The translations under genes and the position numbers were made by a program. The notes below the pieces were generated by a model. It did no database searches. It was not told the origin of the DNA and was given only the letters and a program-made list of their open reading frames with translations. A DNA stretch of 64,000 nt from Planctomycetaceae bacterium (GTDB lineage Bacteria; Planctomycetota; Phycisphaerae; Tepidisphaerales; Tepidisphaeraceae): assembly GCA_027487775.1 (NCBI GenBank), contig JAIYCY010000025.1:335692-399691 (forward strand). Reading direction: 5' to 3'. Shown one piece after another: positions 7,727 to 15,122 of the stretch (position 1 is its first letter; the number at the start of each line of letters is the position of its first letter).

Positions 7727-8441
7727 AATTTTCTTTGTCGTCCGTGGCTTGGTTTTGCGGGCCCAGCACGTACGGGCCGAGTTCCTTCTCCAGCTTACGT
7801 CTGGCACGATGGATCCAGGTCTTGACCTGCGGCACGCTGGCACCGAGGGTCTCGGCGATCTGGGCGTAGGGCATGTTTTCGTACTCGCACAACACAAGGG
7901 CCGCCCGGAAATGTTCGGGGAGCTTTGCGATCGCTTCCCGTACTCGGACGACCGTTTCGCTTGCGATCACGGCATCGTCGGGCCCGTTCACGGTCGCGCT
8001 TTCGATTTCGTCCGGCACGCTGCTCATTCGCGGGCGTCGCAGGAGTCGAAGTGCTTCGTTGACGGTCGCCCGTTTGAGCAGTCCGCCCGGCTCGCGCCAG
8101 TCATAGCGTTCGCGATGTCGGAAGAGGTTCAGGACCGCCTGCTGCACGACGTCTTCGGGGCTGGCACGATTGCCGACAATCGCACGTGCGATGGCCAACA
8201 GACGTGTGCTGTGATCACGCACCGCTTGTTCGAAAAGCTCGACCGACGAAAACGCCCCGCCGCTGGAATAACCGGCGGCTGCGCTTGAGCCGATCGCTCC
8301 CTGTCCCACGGACGCAAACATCGACGTTGCCTGACCCTTTCCATCCGGTTCGTCCCTCGCATGAACCGTCGAGTCGTCACCCGAAGGGCTCGACGCGTTG
8401 TGAGGGGCGGACCTGGATTGTCGCTTTCTAAAGAACCCCAC
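7704..8441 (-). CDS. ECF-type RNA polymerase sigma factor
   Basis: Directs RNA polymerase to a specific promoter set, probably under control of the membrane protein encoded next. Region 2 is seen as LFEQAVRDHSTRLLAIARAI...SPEDVVQQAVLNLFRHRERY, and region 4 as AIAKLPEHFRAALVLCEYENMPYAQIAETLGASVPQVKTWIHRARRKLEKEL with a complete helix-turn-helix. GTG 8441 is chosen because AAGGGGG lies about 6-12 bases upstream; the frame remains open to a GTG at 8504. From 8441 the protein has 245 residues, with about 65 low-complexity Ser/Ala-rich residues before region 2 and a short polar tail after region 4. Target promoters are not known. Confidence 0.85.
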   Translation of the reverse strand: MGFFRKRQSRSAPHNASSPSGDDSTVHARDEPDGKGQATSMFASVGQGAIGSSAAAGYSSGGAFSSVELFEQAVRDHSTRLLAIARAIVGNRASPEDVVQQAVLNLFRHRERYDWREPGGLLKRATVNEALRLLRRPRMSSVPDEIESATVNGPDDAVIASETVVRVREAIAKLPEHFRAALVLCEYENMPYAQIAETLGASVPQVKTWIHRARRKLEKELGPYVLGPQNQATDDKENSSTDGKS

Positions 8442-8689
8442 GCGCCACCCCCTTCGAGGGTTGCAGTGACCTTGGAACGATTCCCACCCGCGCGGGCAGG
8501 ACACTTGCGTTATAAAACTCCGAACCGGGACGACTTACGGGCCCGCCGAGCGGGAAGATAGGTCGGCGAGTTCGACAAGACGGCACCTGAGGACTGGATA
8601 ACACCTGTTGGCTGGATGACATCCTTCGACCAGATCACATCGATCATTTCCGATATGTCAAGCCTGGCAAGGCGGAGGAGGAAACTGCG

Positions 8690-9691
8690 TTAGTGGATTC
8701 CATGTGCGGCGAGCCAGCGTTCTGCGTCGAGGGCGGCTTTGCAGCCCATGCCGGCGGCGGTGATGGCTTGTTTGTAGACCGGGTCAGCGACATCGCCCGC
8801 CGCGAAGACGCCTTCGACGTTGGTTGTGGTTCGGAAGGGATCGCTGAGCACGAGGAAGCCCTTGTCGTCGGTCTTGAGCTGACCTTTGAGGAAGCCTGTG
8901 TTGGGCGTATGCCCGATGGCGACGAACATGCCTGCGGCCTCGAGATTGCGGGTCGCGCCGGTTTTGAGGTTTGCAACGCGTACACCGGTCACGCCGGCGG
9001 AGTCATCACCGAGGACTTCGTCGATGACGCTGTCCCAGACGGGGGTGATCTTGGGATTGTCGAGTGTCCGCTGCGCCATGACGCGACTTGCCCGGAGTGT
9101 GTCGCGTCGATGGACGAGATAGACCGTGCTGGCAAACTTGCTGAGATAGTTGGCCTCCTCGCATGCGCTGTCTCCCCCGCCGACGACGATGAGTGGGCGA
9201 TTGCGGAATCGGGGCAGCGCGCCGTCGCAGACTGCGCACGCGCTGACGCCCATGTTCTTGAATCGGGTTTCGCTTGGGATGTTGAGATAGTTGGCGCTGG
9301 CGCCGGTGGCGATGACAACCGTGTGGGTGCGGAGAGATTTGCCCGCCGAATCGGTGAGGGAGAAAGGCGTGCCGGTCGAGAGATCCACACTGACGACATC
9401 TTCGGTGACGATGCGTGTTCCCTGATGTTCGGCCTGTTCGCGCATGGCGAGCATCAGGTCGGGACCCTGAATGCCCTTGGGGAAGCCCGCGTAATTCTCG
9501 ACTTCGGTCGTCAGATTGAGCTGACCAAGAGGAAGCGTTCCGCGGAGGCGGTTGTCTTCAGTGAGCGCCCCTTCGTAGACGAGCGGCTTGAGATTCGCGC
9601 GAGCGGCATAGATGGCGCAGCTCCAGGCGGCGGGGCCTGAGCCGACGATGACGATGTTTTCAACAGCGAGATCAGAGGCGCTTGCGGTCAT
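8690..9691 (-). CDS. trxB: Thioredoxin-disulfide reductase
   Basis: An FAD enzyme that transfers electrons from NADPH to thioredoxin in the cytoplasm. The 333-residue protein has the N-terminal FAD-binding GSGPAAWS (17-24), the redox-active CAVC (152-155), the NADPH-binding [12 protein letters not shown] and HRRDTLRAS segments, and the C-terminal FAD motif [10 protein letters not shown]. The length matches the family. A minor oddity is Ala-Trp in place of the usual Ala-Gly in the first dinucleotide-binding loop. The gene is monocistronic and divergent from the M50 peptidase gene, with 115 bases between them. Confidence 0.95.
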   Translation of the reverse strand: MTASASDLAVENIVIVGSGPAAWSCAIYAARANLKPLVYEGALTEDNRLRGTLPLGQLNLTTEVENYAGFPKGIQGPDLMLAMREQAEHQGTRIVTEDVVSVDLSTGTPFSLTDSAGKSLRTHTVVIATGASANYLNIPSETRFKNMGVSACAVCDGALPRFRNRPLIVVGGGDSACEEANYLSKFASTVYLVHRRDTLRASRVMAQRTLDNPKITPVWDSVIDEVLGDDSAGVTGVRVANLKTGATRNLEAAGMFVAIGHTPNTGFLKGQLKTDDKGFLVLSDPFRTTTNVEGVFAAGDVADPVYKQAITAAGMGCKAALDAERWLAAHGIH

Positions 9692-9806
9692 GATCTGATC
9701 ATATGCGACGACTCAAAGAGAATCATCCGCGTAAAGGAGGCCGGAACGTCATCGAGACTTTGCGGTGAGAGTTGGCCTGTCGTCCTGCTCCGCCTAGGAT
9801 TCGGCC

Positions 9807-10457
9807 ATGCTGATACAGCAAGCATTTGCGGGCGGAGCGGGGTTGCAGTTTTATCTTGCGGTGGTGATTACATGTGTGATCAGCATCGTGCTGCACGAGC
9901 TTGCGCACGGATGGGCGGCGATTTCGCGAGGGGATCGCACGCCGATCGAACTGGGTCACATGACGGGTAATCCGCTGGTGCACATGGGTGCGACGTCGCT
10001 GATCTGTCTGGCGTTGTTCGGATTGGCTTGGGGGCAGATGCCGGTGAACCCGAGCCGGATGAAGGGAAAGTACGCCGGCGCGTTTGTGAGCTTTGCCGGG
10101 CCGTTGATGAATATCGCGCTTGCGCTGATCGCGATTTTTCTGCTAGTGGCGTGGATCAAGATCAGTCCGGACACGTACAACTCCGATCATCATGTGTCGG
10201 AGAATCTGTTTTTGTTGCTGCGTGTGTTTGCGTTGCTGAATCTTGTGCTGGCGATGCTGAATTTGATTCCGATTCCGCCGCTGGACGGCTCGCGGATCCT
10301 TGCGGATTTTGTGCCGGCGTACCGGAACTTTTTGGACACGCCTCAGGCGGCCGGGATCGCGATGGCGGGGCTTTTCTTCATCTTTTTTGTGGCTGGTCGA
10401 TTTTTGTTCCCGCTGGCGAGTGAGATCATCGCTCGGATCATGAGCATCTTTTTGTGA
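9807..10457 (+). CDS. Site-2 protease-type (M50) membrane zinc metallopeptidase
   Basis: The 216-residue polytopic membrane protein carries the zinc motif HELAH (30-34) in a transmembrane helix and a second motif, NLIPIPPLDGSRIL (about 149-162), whose Asp is the third metal ligand. At least five hydrophobic segments are visible, including the last 25 residues. The form without PDZ or CBS domains is the compact YwhC/Rip-type group, which cleaves substrates within the membrane or near its surface. The substrate cannot be told from the context: neighbours are trxB (divergent) and an LD-carboxypeptidase (convergent). Confidence 0.88.
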   Translation: MLIQQAFAGGAGLQFYLAVVITCVISIVLHELAHGWAAISRGDRTPIELGHMTGNPLVHMGATSLICLALFGLAWGQMPVNPSRMKGKYAGAFVSFAGPLMNIALALIAIFLLVAWIKISPDTYNSDHHVSENLFLLLRVFALLNLVLAMLNLIPIPPLDGSRILADFVPAYRNFLDTPQAAGIAMAGLFFIFFVAGRFLFPLASEIIARIMSIFL

Positions 10458-10503
10458 CGAGTGACTGGACCGGGATTGGCTTCTGATGAATCGAGCGAGG
10501 TTT

Positions 10504-11484
10504 TCAGGATTTGAGCCAATTCCACGCGTCGAGTTTGAGTTGTCCGCTGCGTGTGAGGGTGTAGTGTGCCCCGAGTGGGAGCGGCCAGTAGTTCGGGCCG
10601 TGTCCGACGGGTAATCCGCGAGCGAGTGGGATGCCGCGTTCGCGAGCGATGCGGCCGAAGATCTCGGTCAATCCGGCTTCGAGTGAAAAGGTGGGACGAA
10701 GCGGAACGCGTTCGGGTCCGCCGATCGAACGCGCGGCCGCATCGGGGTTGAGCATGGTGTTTTCTTCGTCGCGGCAGTCGGTGAAATCGCCGAGGAGGAT
10801 GGCGGATAGTCCGTCGAACATGCCTGCTTGTTCCATGTGGACGACGTAGCGATCGATGGCGTAGATTTTTTCTCCGACGTCTTCGAGGAACAGGATTTTG
10901 CCGGCGGGGTCATATTCGTAAGGCGTCCCGGCGAGCGTGTGCACGAGCGAAAGATTTCCACCGATGAGCTCGCCACTGACATCGCGGGGCGGCGGGCCTT
11001 CGATCCACCAGAGTGGCGTGGATTCATATTTGAGCGTTGGACGCATTCTTCGGGCGAGATCGAATGTCGCCCGGAGAGCATCGGGCTCGACTTTGGTCCA
11101 GTCGCTGGCGGGCATGACACCGTGCAATGTTTTCCAGCCCCAGCGGTTGCGAACGAATTCGTGCAGGACGGTGACATCGGAGTAACCGACGAGCAGTTTT
11201 TCGCGCGGGGTGGCAAGATCGCGTGACATGCGATCGAGCAGACCGACCACGCGTCCGGCCCCGTATCCGCCGCGTGCGCACCAGACGACGTCGGTCTCCG
11301 GGTCGTAGGCGGCATCGAGTAGCGCCTGTGCCCGCGACTCATCCGCCCCGGCAAAGAGGAACGACCGCTCGAGCGTTTGCGGATTCACGCGTAGGTCAAA
11401 CGACTCGGCCCGCAGGCGTGAGAGTCCGGCGGCGAGTTCTACATGTCCTACGGGCGAGCTTGCCGTGACGATCGACACCTTCAT
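10504..11484 (-). CDS. Muramoyltetrapeptide LD-carboxypeptidase (family S66)
   Basis: Removes the terminal D-alanine from murein tetrapeptides during cell-wall recycling. The 326-residue protein starts with VSIVTASSPVG and has ARGGYGAGR (70-78), the nucleophile Ser102 in GYSD, the Glu in LFLEDVGE, and the catalytic His in GLPVGHGPNYWPLP, completing the Ser-Glu-His triad of S66. Length is normal for LdcA (about 300-330). Its presence fits peptidoglycan recycling in a planctomycete. It is on the same strand as the downstream-lying NifA-like regulator gene but 60 bases from it, so co-transcription is possible. Confidence 0.9.
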   Translation of the reverse strand: MKVSIVTASSPVGHVELAAGLSRLRAESFDLRVNPQTLERSFLFAGADESRAQALLDAAYDPETDVVWCARGGYGAGRVVGLLDRMSRDLATPREKLLVGYSDVTVLHEFVRNRWGWKTLHGVMPASDWTKVEPDALRATFDLARRMRPTLKYESTPLWWIEGPPPRDVSGELIGGNLSLVHTLAGTPYEYDPAGKILFLEDVGEKIYAIDRYVVHMEQAGMFDGLSAILLGDFTDCRDEENTMLNPDAAARSIGGPERVPLRPTFSLEAGLTEIFGRIARERGIPLARGLPVGHGPNYWPLPLGAHYTLTRSGQLKLDAWNWLKS

Positions 11485-11544
11485 CGGCGTTCTCCTCTGA
11501 ACGGATTTGTCCGTGGGCGATTGGAATCGATTCAGGGTGGCAGC

Positions 11545-13182
11545 TCAATCGACGGCTTCGATGCCGAGGTCTTTGACTTTTTTGTTGAGCGTGTTGCGGT
11601 TGATCCCGAGAAAGTCGGCGGCCTTGGTTTTAACGCCGTTGCAGCGTGCCAGCGCGCGGTCGATCAGGGCGCGTTCGATTTGATCGACGACGAGTTGGTA
11701 GATTTCACCTTCGCGTGAATCGTATTCGCTGATCGCCTGATCGCTGAGCCTTCGCGTGAGCGTCTCGATGCTTTCGCTGCTTTGGGTTGTCTTTCGCTGT
11801 TGGGCGAACATGCGAAGGCTGAGCGGCAGGAGGTCTTCGATAAAATCTTCACCGCGGCTCAGGACGACGGCGCGTTCGATCGCGTTTTCGAGTTCGCGCA
11901 CGTTGCCGGGCCAGGGATAGCGGAGCATGACGTTGAGGAGTTCGCGATTGATGCGTCGCAGGTTTCGGCCGTTGACGGCGTTGTATTTGTCGAGGAAGTA
12001 ATCGATGAGTCGCGGGACGTCTTCGCGACGATTGCGGAGCGGCGGGAGGTAGATGCTGACGACGTTGAGGCGATAGAAGAGGTCTTCGCGAAAGTTTCCT
12101 CGTGCGACTTCTTCCTGCAGATCGACGTTGGTTGCAGCGATCACTCGTACATCGACTTTGACGACCTGATTGTCCCCGACGCGTTCGAATTCACGTTCTT
12201 GGAGAACGCGGAGCAGCTTGACCTGGAGTTGCGGTTCCATGGTGCCGATTTCGTCGAGGAAGATGGTGCCTTCGTCGGCGGCCTCGAAGCGGCCGATTTT
12301 ATCGCGGATGGCTCCGGTGAAGCTTCCTTTGACGTGTCCGAAGAGTTCGGATTCCAGGAGCGTGCCAGTGAGCGCGCCGCAGTTGACGCGGATGAAGGGT
12401 TTTTCGCGGCGCGGCGAGTTGTAGTGGATGGCCTTTGCGATCATTTCCTTGCCCGTGCCGGTCTCGCCGAGCAGGAGCACGGTCGCGCGGCTGTTGGCGA
12501 CCTGTCCGACGACATTGAAGACTTCGTGCATCGCCGGCGAGTCGCCGATGATGTTGTCGAAGCGATAGCGGTCGCGGACCTGCGCACGGAGTTGGTTATT
12601 CTCCTCGAGCAGTTCCTCTTTCTGTCGCATCACCATGCGATTGATCTGAATCGCCTGCGCGAGAAACGCGCTGATGATTTCGAGGAATGTCTGGTCCGCC
12701 CGGACCTTGTCGGCGCCGTCGAAGCGTGTATCGATGGAGACTGCACCGATGGTTCGGTTTTCGATTTTGATCGGCACGCAGATGAACGAGACGGGCGTGT
12801 CGACGCCTTCATAGCTTTTGAGACGGCCGGTCTTGTTGAGAAAGTCACTCTCGCGGCGAACATCTTCGATGATGCGAGGTCGCCCGGTCGCGACGACGTT
12901 TCCGGTGATGCCTTCGCCGAGTGCAAAGCGGTTGCGTTCGATGTCTTCGGGCGAGAGTCCGTATGCGGTCTCGGTGCGGAGTCTTCCGGTGGAATCGTCG
13001 AGCAGGACGAGGGTTCCGCGGTGCATTTCGAGCTTTTCGCTGATCATCTGCATGATCCGGGCGAACGCCTGACGTAGATCGAGTGTGCTGGAGAGGACGA
13101 GCGCGATATCGGTCAGAACCTGCATATGCAGGTCATCACCGGAATCACTCGCTGAAGGATTGGACATGCCCGGCGAAGTCAT
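11545..13182 (-). CDS. Sigma-54-dependent transcriptional activator, NifA-like (GAF-AAA+-Fis)
   Basis: Activates sigma-54 promoters through ATP hydrolysis. The 545-residue protein has a GAF sensor domain (about 15-185, with RGTLVLLDDSTGRL and GEGITGNVVATGRP). The AAA+ domain has Walker A GETGTGKE, a GSFTGA loop in place of GAFTGA, the Walker B region GTIFLDEIG and the R-finger segment FREDLFYRLNVVSIYLPPLR. A C-terminal Fis-type helix-turn-helix (ALARCNGVKTKAADFLGINRNTLNKKVKDLG) ends it. ATG 13182 starts shortly before the GAF domain; the frame extends to 13296 with unlike sequence. The domain order matches the NifA subgroup, but no nitrogenase genes are near, so the regulon is unknown. It is divergent from spmA. 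Confidence 0.92.
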   Translation of the reverse strand: MTSPGMSNPSASDSGDDLHMQVLTDIALVLSSTLDLRQAFARIMQMISEKLEMHRGTLVLLDDSTGRLRTETAYGLSPEDIERNRFALGEGITGNVVATGRPRIIEDVRRESDFLNKTGRLKSYEGVDTPVSFICVPIKIENRTIGAVSIDTRFDGADKVRADQTFLEIISAFLAQAIQINRMVMRQKEELLEENNQLRAQVRDRYRFDNIIGDSPAMHEVFNVVGQVANSRATVLLLGETGTGKEMIAKAIHYNSPRREKPFIRVNCGALTGTLLESELFGHVKGSFTGAIRDKIGRFEAADEGTIFLDEIGTMEPQLQVKLLRVLQEREFERVGDNQVVKVDVRVIAATNVDLQEEVARGNFREDLFYRLNVVSIYLPPLRNRREDVPRLIDYFLDKYNAVNGRNLRRINRELLNVMLRYPWPGNVRELENAIERAVVLSRGEDFIEDLLPLSLRMFAQQRKTTQSSESIETLTRRLSDQAISEYDSREGEIYQLVVDQIERALIDRALARCNGVKTKAADFLGINRNTLNKKVKDLGIEAVD

Positions 13183-13322
13183 TGCGCAGACTCTAAGCAC
13201 CGCGATGTCCAACCCGCAAGCACCGCCGACACAAATTCGCTCGATTCCTACTCGGTCGACCACCTGTCGCGCCGCTAAAATCCCTTCGACCCGCACACCG
13301 ACTCGCGAATAAGCTTGGGGGC

Positions 13323-14273
13323 ATGATGAATTACGTCTGGGGAGGCCTGATCCTGATCAGCTTCCTCTTTGCCATCGGGTCCGATATCCGCGATTCCGTC
13401 CGTGATCGATACCGCAACGGTGTGCCCCTGCCCGCGCAGATCGAGCGGACCGCCGAGGGTGGGACGTTTCTGCGTCTCGACCGCTCGACGCTCGCATCGC
13501 ACTATCGCATCCCTGAACAGTCGTCGGACGTCCGCGTGCCCATCGATTTGACCAACATCGACGGCGCGATCGAACTGAAGACGGCAGCACCACTTCCCGA
13601 ACCGCTGGCGACCGTGCGATCGGCGGTGGGTGGGGAGACGCTTCGGGCTCGTGTTGAGGTTGATCCAGCGCTGCTTGGCGTGGTGGGCGTTGTAGACGCG
13701 ACGTTGAACTTGCCCAAGACGCGATTGGTGAAGGTGAATGCCGTGACCAAGGCCGCCATCGAATTTGCGCAGACGGCATTCGAGGTGGTGCTCAAGCTTG
13801 TCGGTGGGCTGTGTCTGTGGCTCGGTCTTTTGAAGATCGCGGAGGATGCGGGCCTTGTCGCGGTGCTCAATCACGTGACCCAGCCGATCCTGCGTCGCAT
13901 CTTCCCCGACATCCCGCGCGATCACCCTGCACTCGCGTTGATCTCGCTGTCTGTTGCCGCCAACCTGCTCTCACTCGGCAATGCGGCGACGCCGCTTGGC
14001 ATTCGGGCGATGCAGCAACTGCAGACTCTGAACCCGCGTCCTGATACGGCGAGCAACCCGATGGTCATGCTGCTCGCGATAAACACCGCCGGCGTCACGC
14101 TGGTCCCGAGCGCGGCGGTTGTCGCGCTGCTCGGCCTGCGCGTCAATGACATCATCTTCCCCACGCTCCTCACCACGGGCGTCAGCCTGATCATTGCCAT
14201 CATCGTCTGCCGACTGCTCGGTCGACTGAAGATGTATCGCGTCGAAACCAGCGTCCCGGAAACGCAGAGCTGA
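13323..14273 (+). CDS. spmA: Nucleoside recognition domain / spore maturation protein A-like membrane protein
   Basis: The 316-residue membrane protein has an N-terminal helix (YVWGGLILISFLFAIGSDI), a periplasmic-looking segment of about 110 residues, and then the hallmark SpmA/YjiG core, LCLWLGLLKIAEDAGLV and LSVAANLLSLGNAATPLGI, followed by three more hydrophobic helices. SpmA and SpmB occur as a pair in many non-sporulating bacteria with unclear roles, probably in transport of a small molecule. spmB follows about 110 bases later on the same strand. The long segment between the first helix and the core is larger than in Bacillus SpmA. Confidence 0.85.
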   Translation: MMNYVWGGLILISFLFAIGSDIRDSVRDRYRNGVPLPAQIERTAEGGTFLRLDRSTLASHYRIPEQSSDVRVPIDLTNIDGAIELKTAAPLPEPLATVRSAVGGETLRARVEVDPALLGVVGVVDATLNLPKTRLVKVNAVTKAAIEFAQTAFEVVLKLVGGLCLWLGLLKIAEDAGLVAVLNHVTQPILRRIFPDIPRDHPALALISLSVAANLLSLGNAATPLGIRAMQQLQTLNPRPDTASNPMVMLLAINTAGVTLVPSAAVVALLGLRVNDIIFPTLLTTGVSLIIAIIVCRLLGRLKMYRVETSVPETQS

Positions 14274-14386
14274 CAACGCTGAGATTTCAGACTGATGCTC
14301 AAATCTCAGATCCGCCTTTCGTCTTCCAGTTGTTTGATTCGCCCCGCCCTTCCTCGCCAGACAATTCTCTCACAACCTCAATCACC

Positions 14387-14929
14387 ATGGACACCTTTCG
14401 CGACATCCTTCAGCTCGTTTCGACCTTTCTGCTTCCGCTGGTCATCGTCGGCATTCCCGCTTACGGGCTGCTGCGACGTGTGCCGGTGTATGAATCTTTC
14501 GTCACCGGCGCAAAGGAAGGTTTCGGCACCGCCATCATGATCCTGCCGTATCTGGTGGCGATCCTGTTTGCGTTTGCGATGTTTCGGGCGTCGGGTGCGC
14601 TGGATGCGATGACCGGGTTTCTCGGTTCGACGCTGTTGGCGATCGGATTTCCGCCCGAGTGTCTGCCGATGGCGCTGCTTCGTCCGCTTTCGGGTTCGGG
14701 ATCGCTGGCGGTGCTTTCGGATAGCGTGAGTCGCTACGGTGTGGAGAGTGAGATTGTTGCGATCAACGCGACGATTTTCGGAAGCAGCGAGACGACGCTT
14801 TATGTGCTGGCGGTCTATTTCGGCTCGGTCGGCATCAAGCGTATCCGCCACGCGCTGGCGACGGGGCTGATCGCCGATTTTACAGCGGTCGTGTTTGCGG
14901 TGATTTTCGTCCGACTCTTGGTGAGCTGA
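14387..14929 (+). CDS. spmB: Spore maturation protein B-like membrane protein
   Basis: The 180-residue product has the SpmB landmarks VPVYESFVTGAKEGF (29-43), LPYLVAILFAFAMFRASGALD, and the core RPLSGSGSLAVLSDSVSRYG, followed by NATIFGSSETTLYVLAVYFGSVGIKRIRHAL and a final membrane helix. ATG 14387 aligns with family starts; an upstream ATG at 14330 would add 19 unrelated residues. It forms a pair with spmA. The last 162 bases (14768-14929) are repeated in diverged form at 17381-17542, beyond the next gene. Confidence 0.88.
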   Translation: MDTFRDILQLVSTFLLPLVIVGIPAYGLLRRVPVYESFVTGAKEGFGTAIMILPYLVAILFAFAMFRASGALDAMTGFLGSTLLAIGFPPECLPMALLRPLSGSGSLAVLSDSVSRYGVESEIVAINATIFGSSETTLYVLAVYFGSVGIKRIRHALATGLIADFTAVVFAVIFVRLLVS

Positions 14930-14977
14930 GCGATCGATCTTTCGGCGTTGATGGTCGATCGGATGGAAGCAGTGACG

Positions 14978-15053
14978 ACCGCGCTGCGTCGAATCGACCG
15001 CGCTGCGTCGAATCGACCGCGCTGCGTCGAATCGACCGCGCTGCGTCGAATCG
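14978..15053 (+). repeat. Four perfect tandem copies of a 19-bp unit
   Basis: The unit ACCGCGCTGCGTCGAATCG occurs four times head to tail without a mismatch (14978, 14997, 15016, 15035), between spmB and the following gene. No spacers separate the copies, so it is not a CRISPR. Perfect identity suggests recent slippage or expansion. Confidence 0.95.
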
Positions 15054-15122
15054 TTCATTTCTCACGACGCTTCTTGCAGAGAGCCAACACGCCCGGTGGA
15101 GGCCGTTAAGCTTTGCGGCACG

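Noticed and set aside
11782-13077. 431-codon open frame on the plus strand opposite the NifA-like gene
   Set aside because: Antisense of a clear AAA+ gene; acidic, repetitive composition mirrors the codon pattern and no family motif is present.
14978-15053. CRISPR-like repeat array
   Set aside because: The 19-bp units have no spacers.
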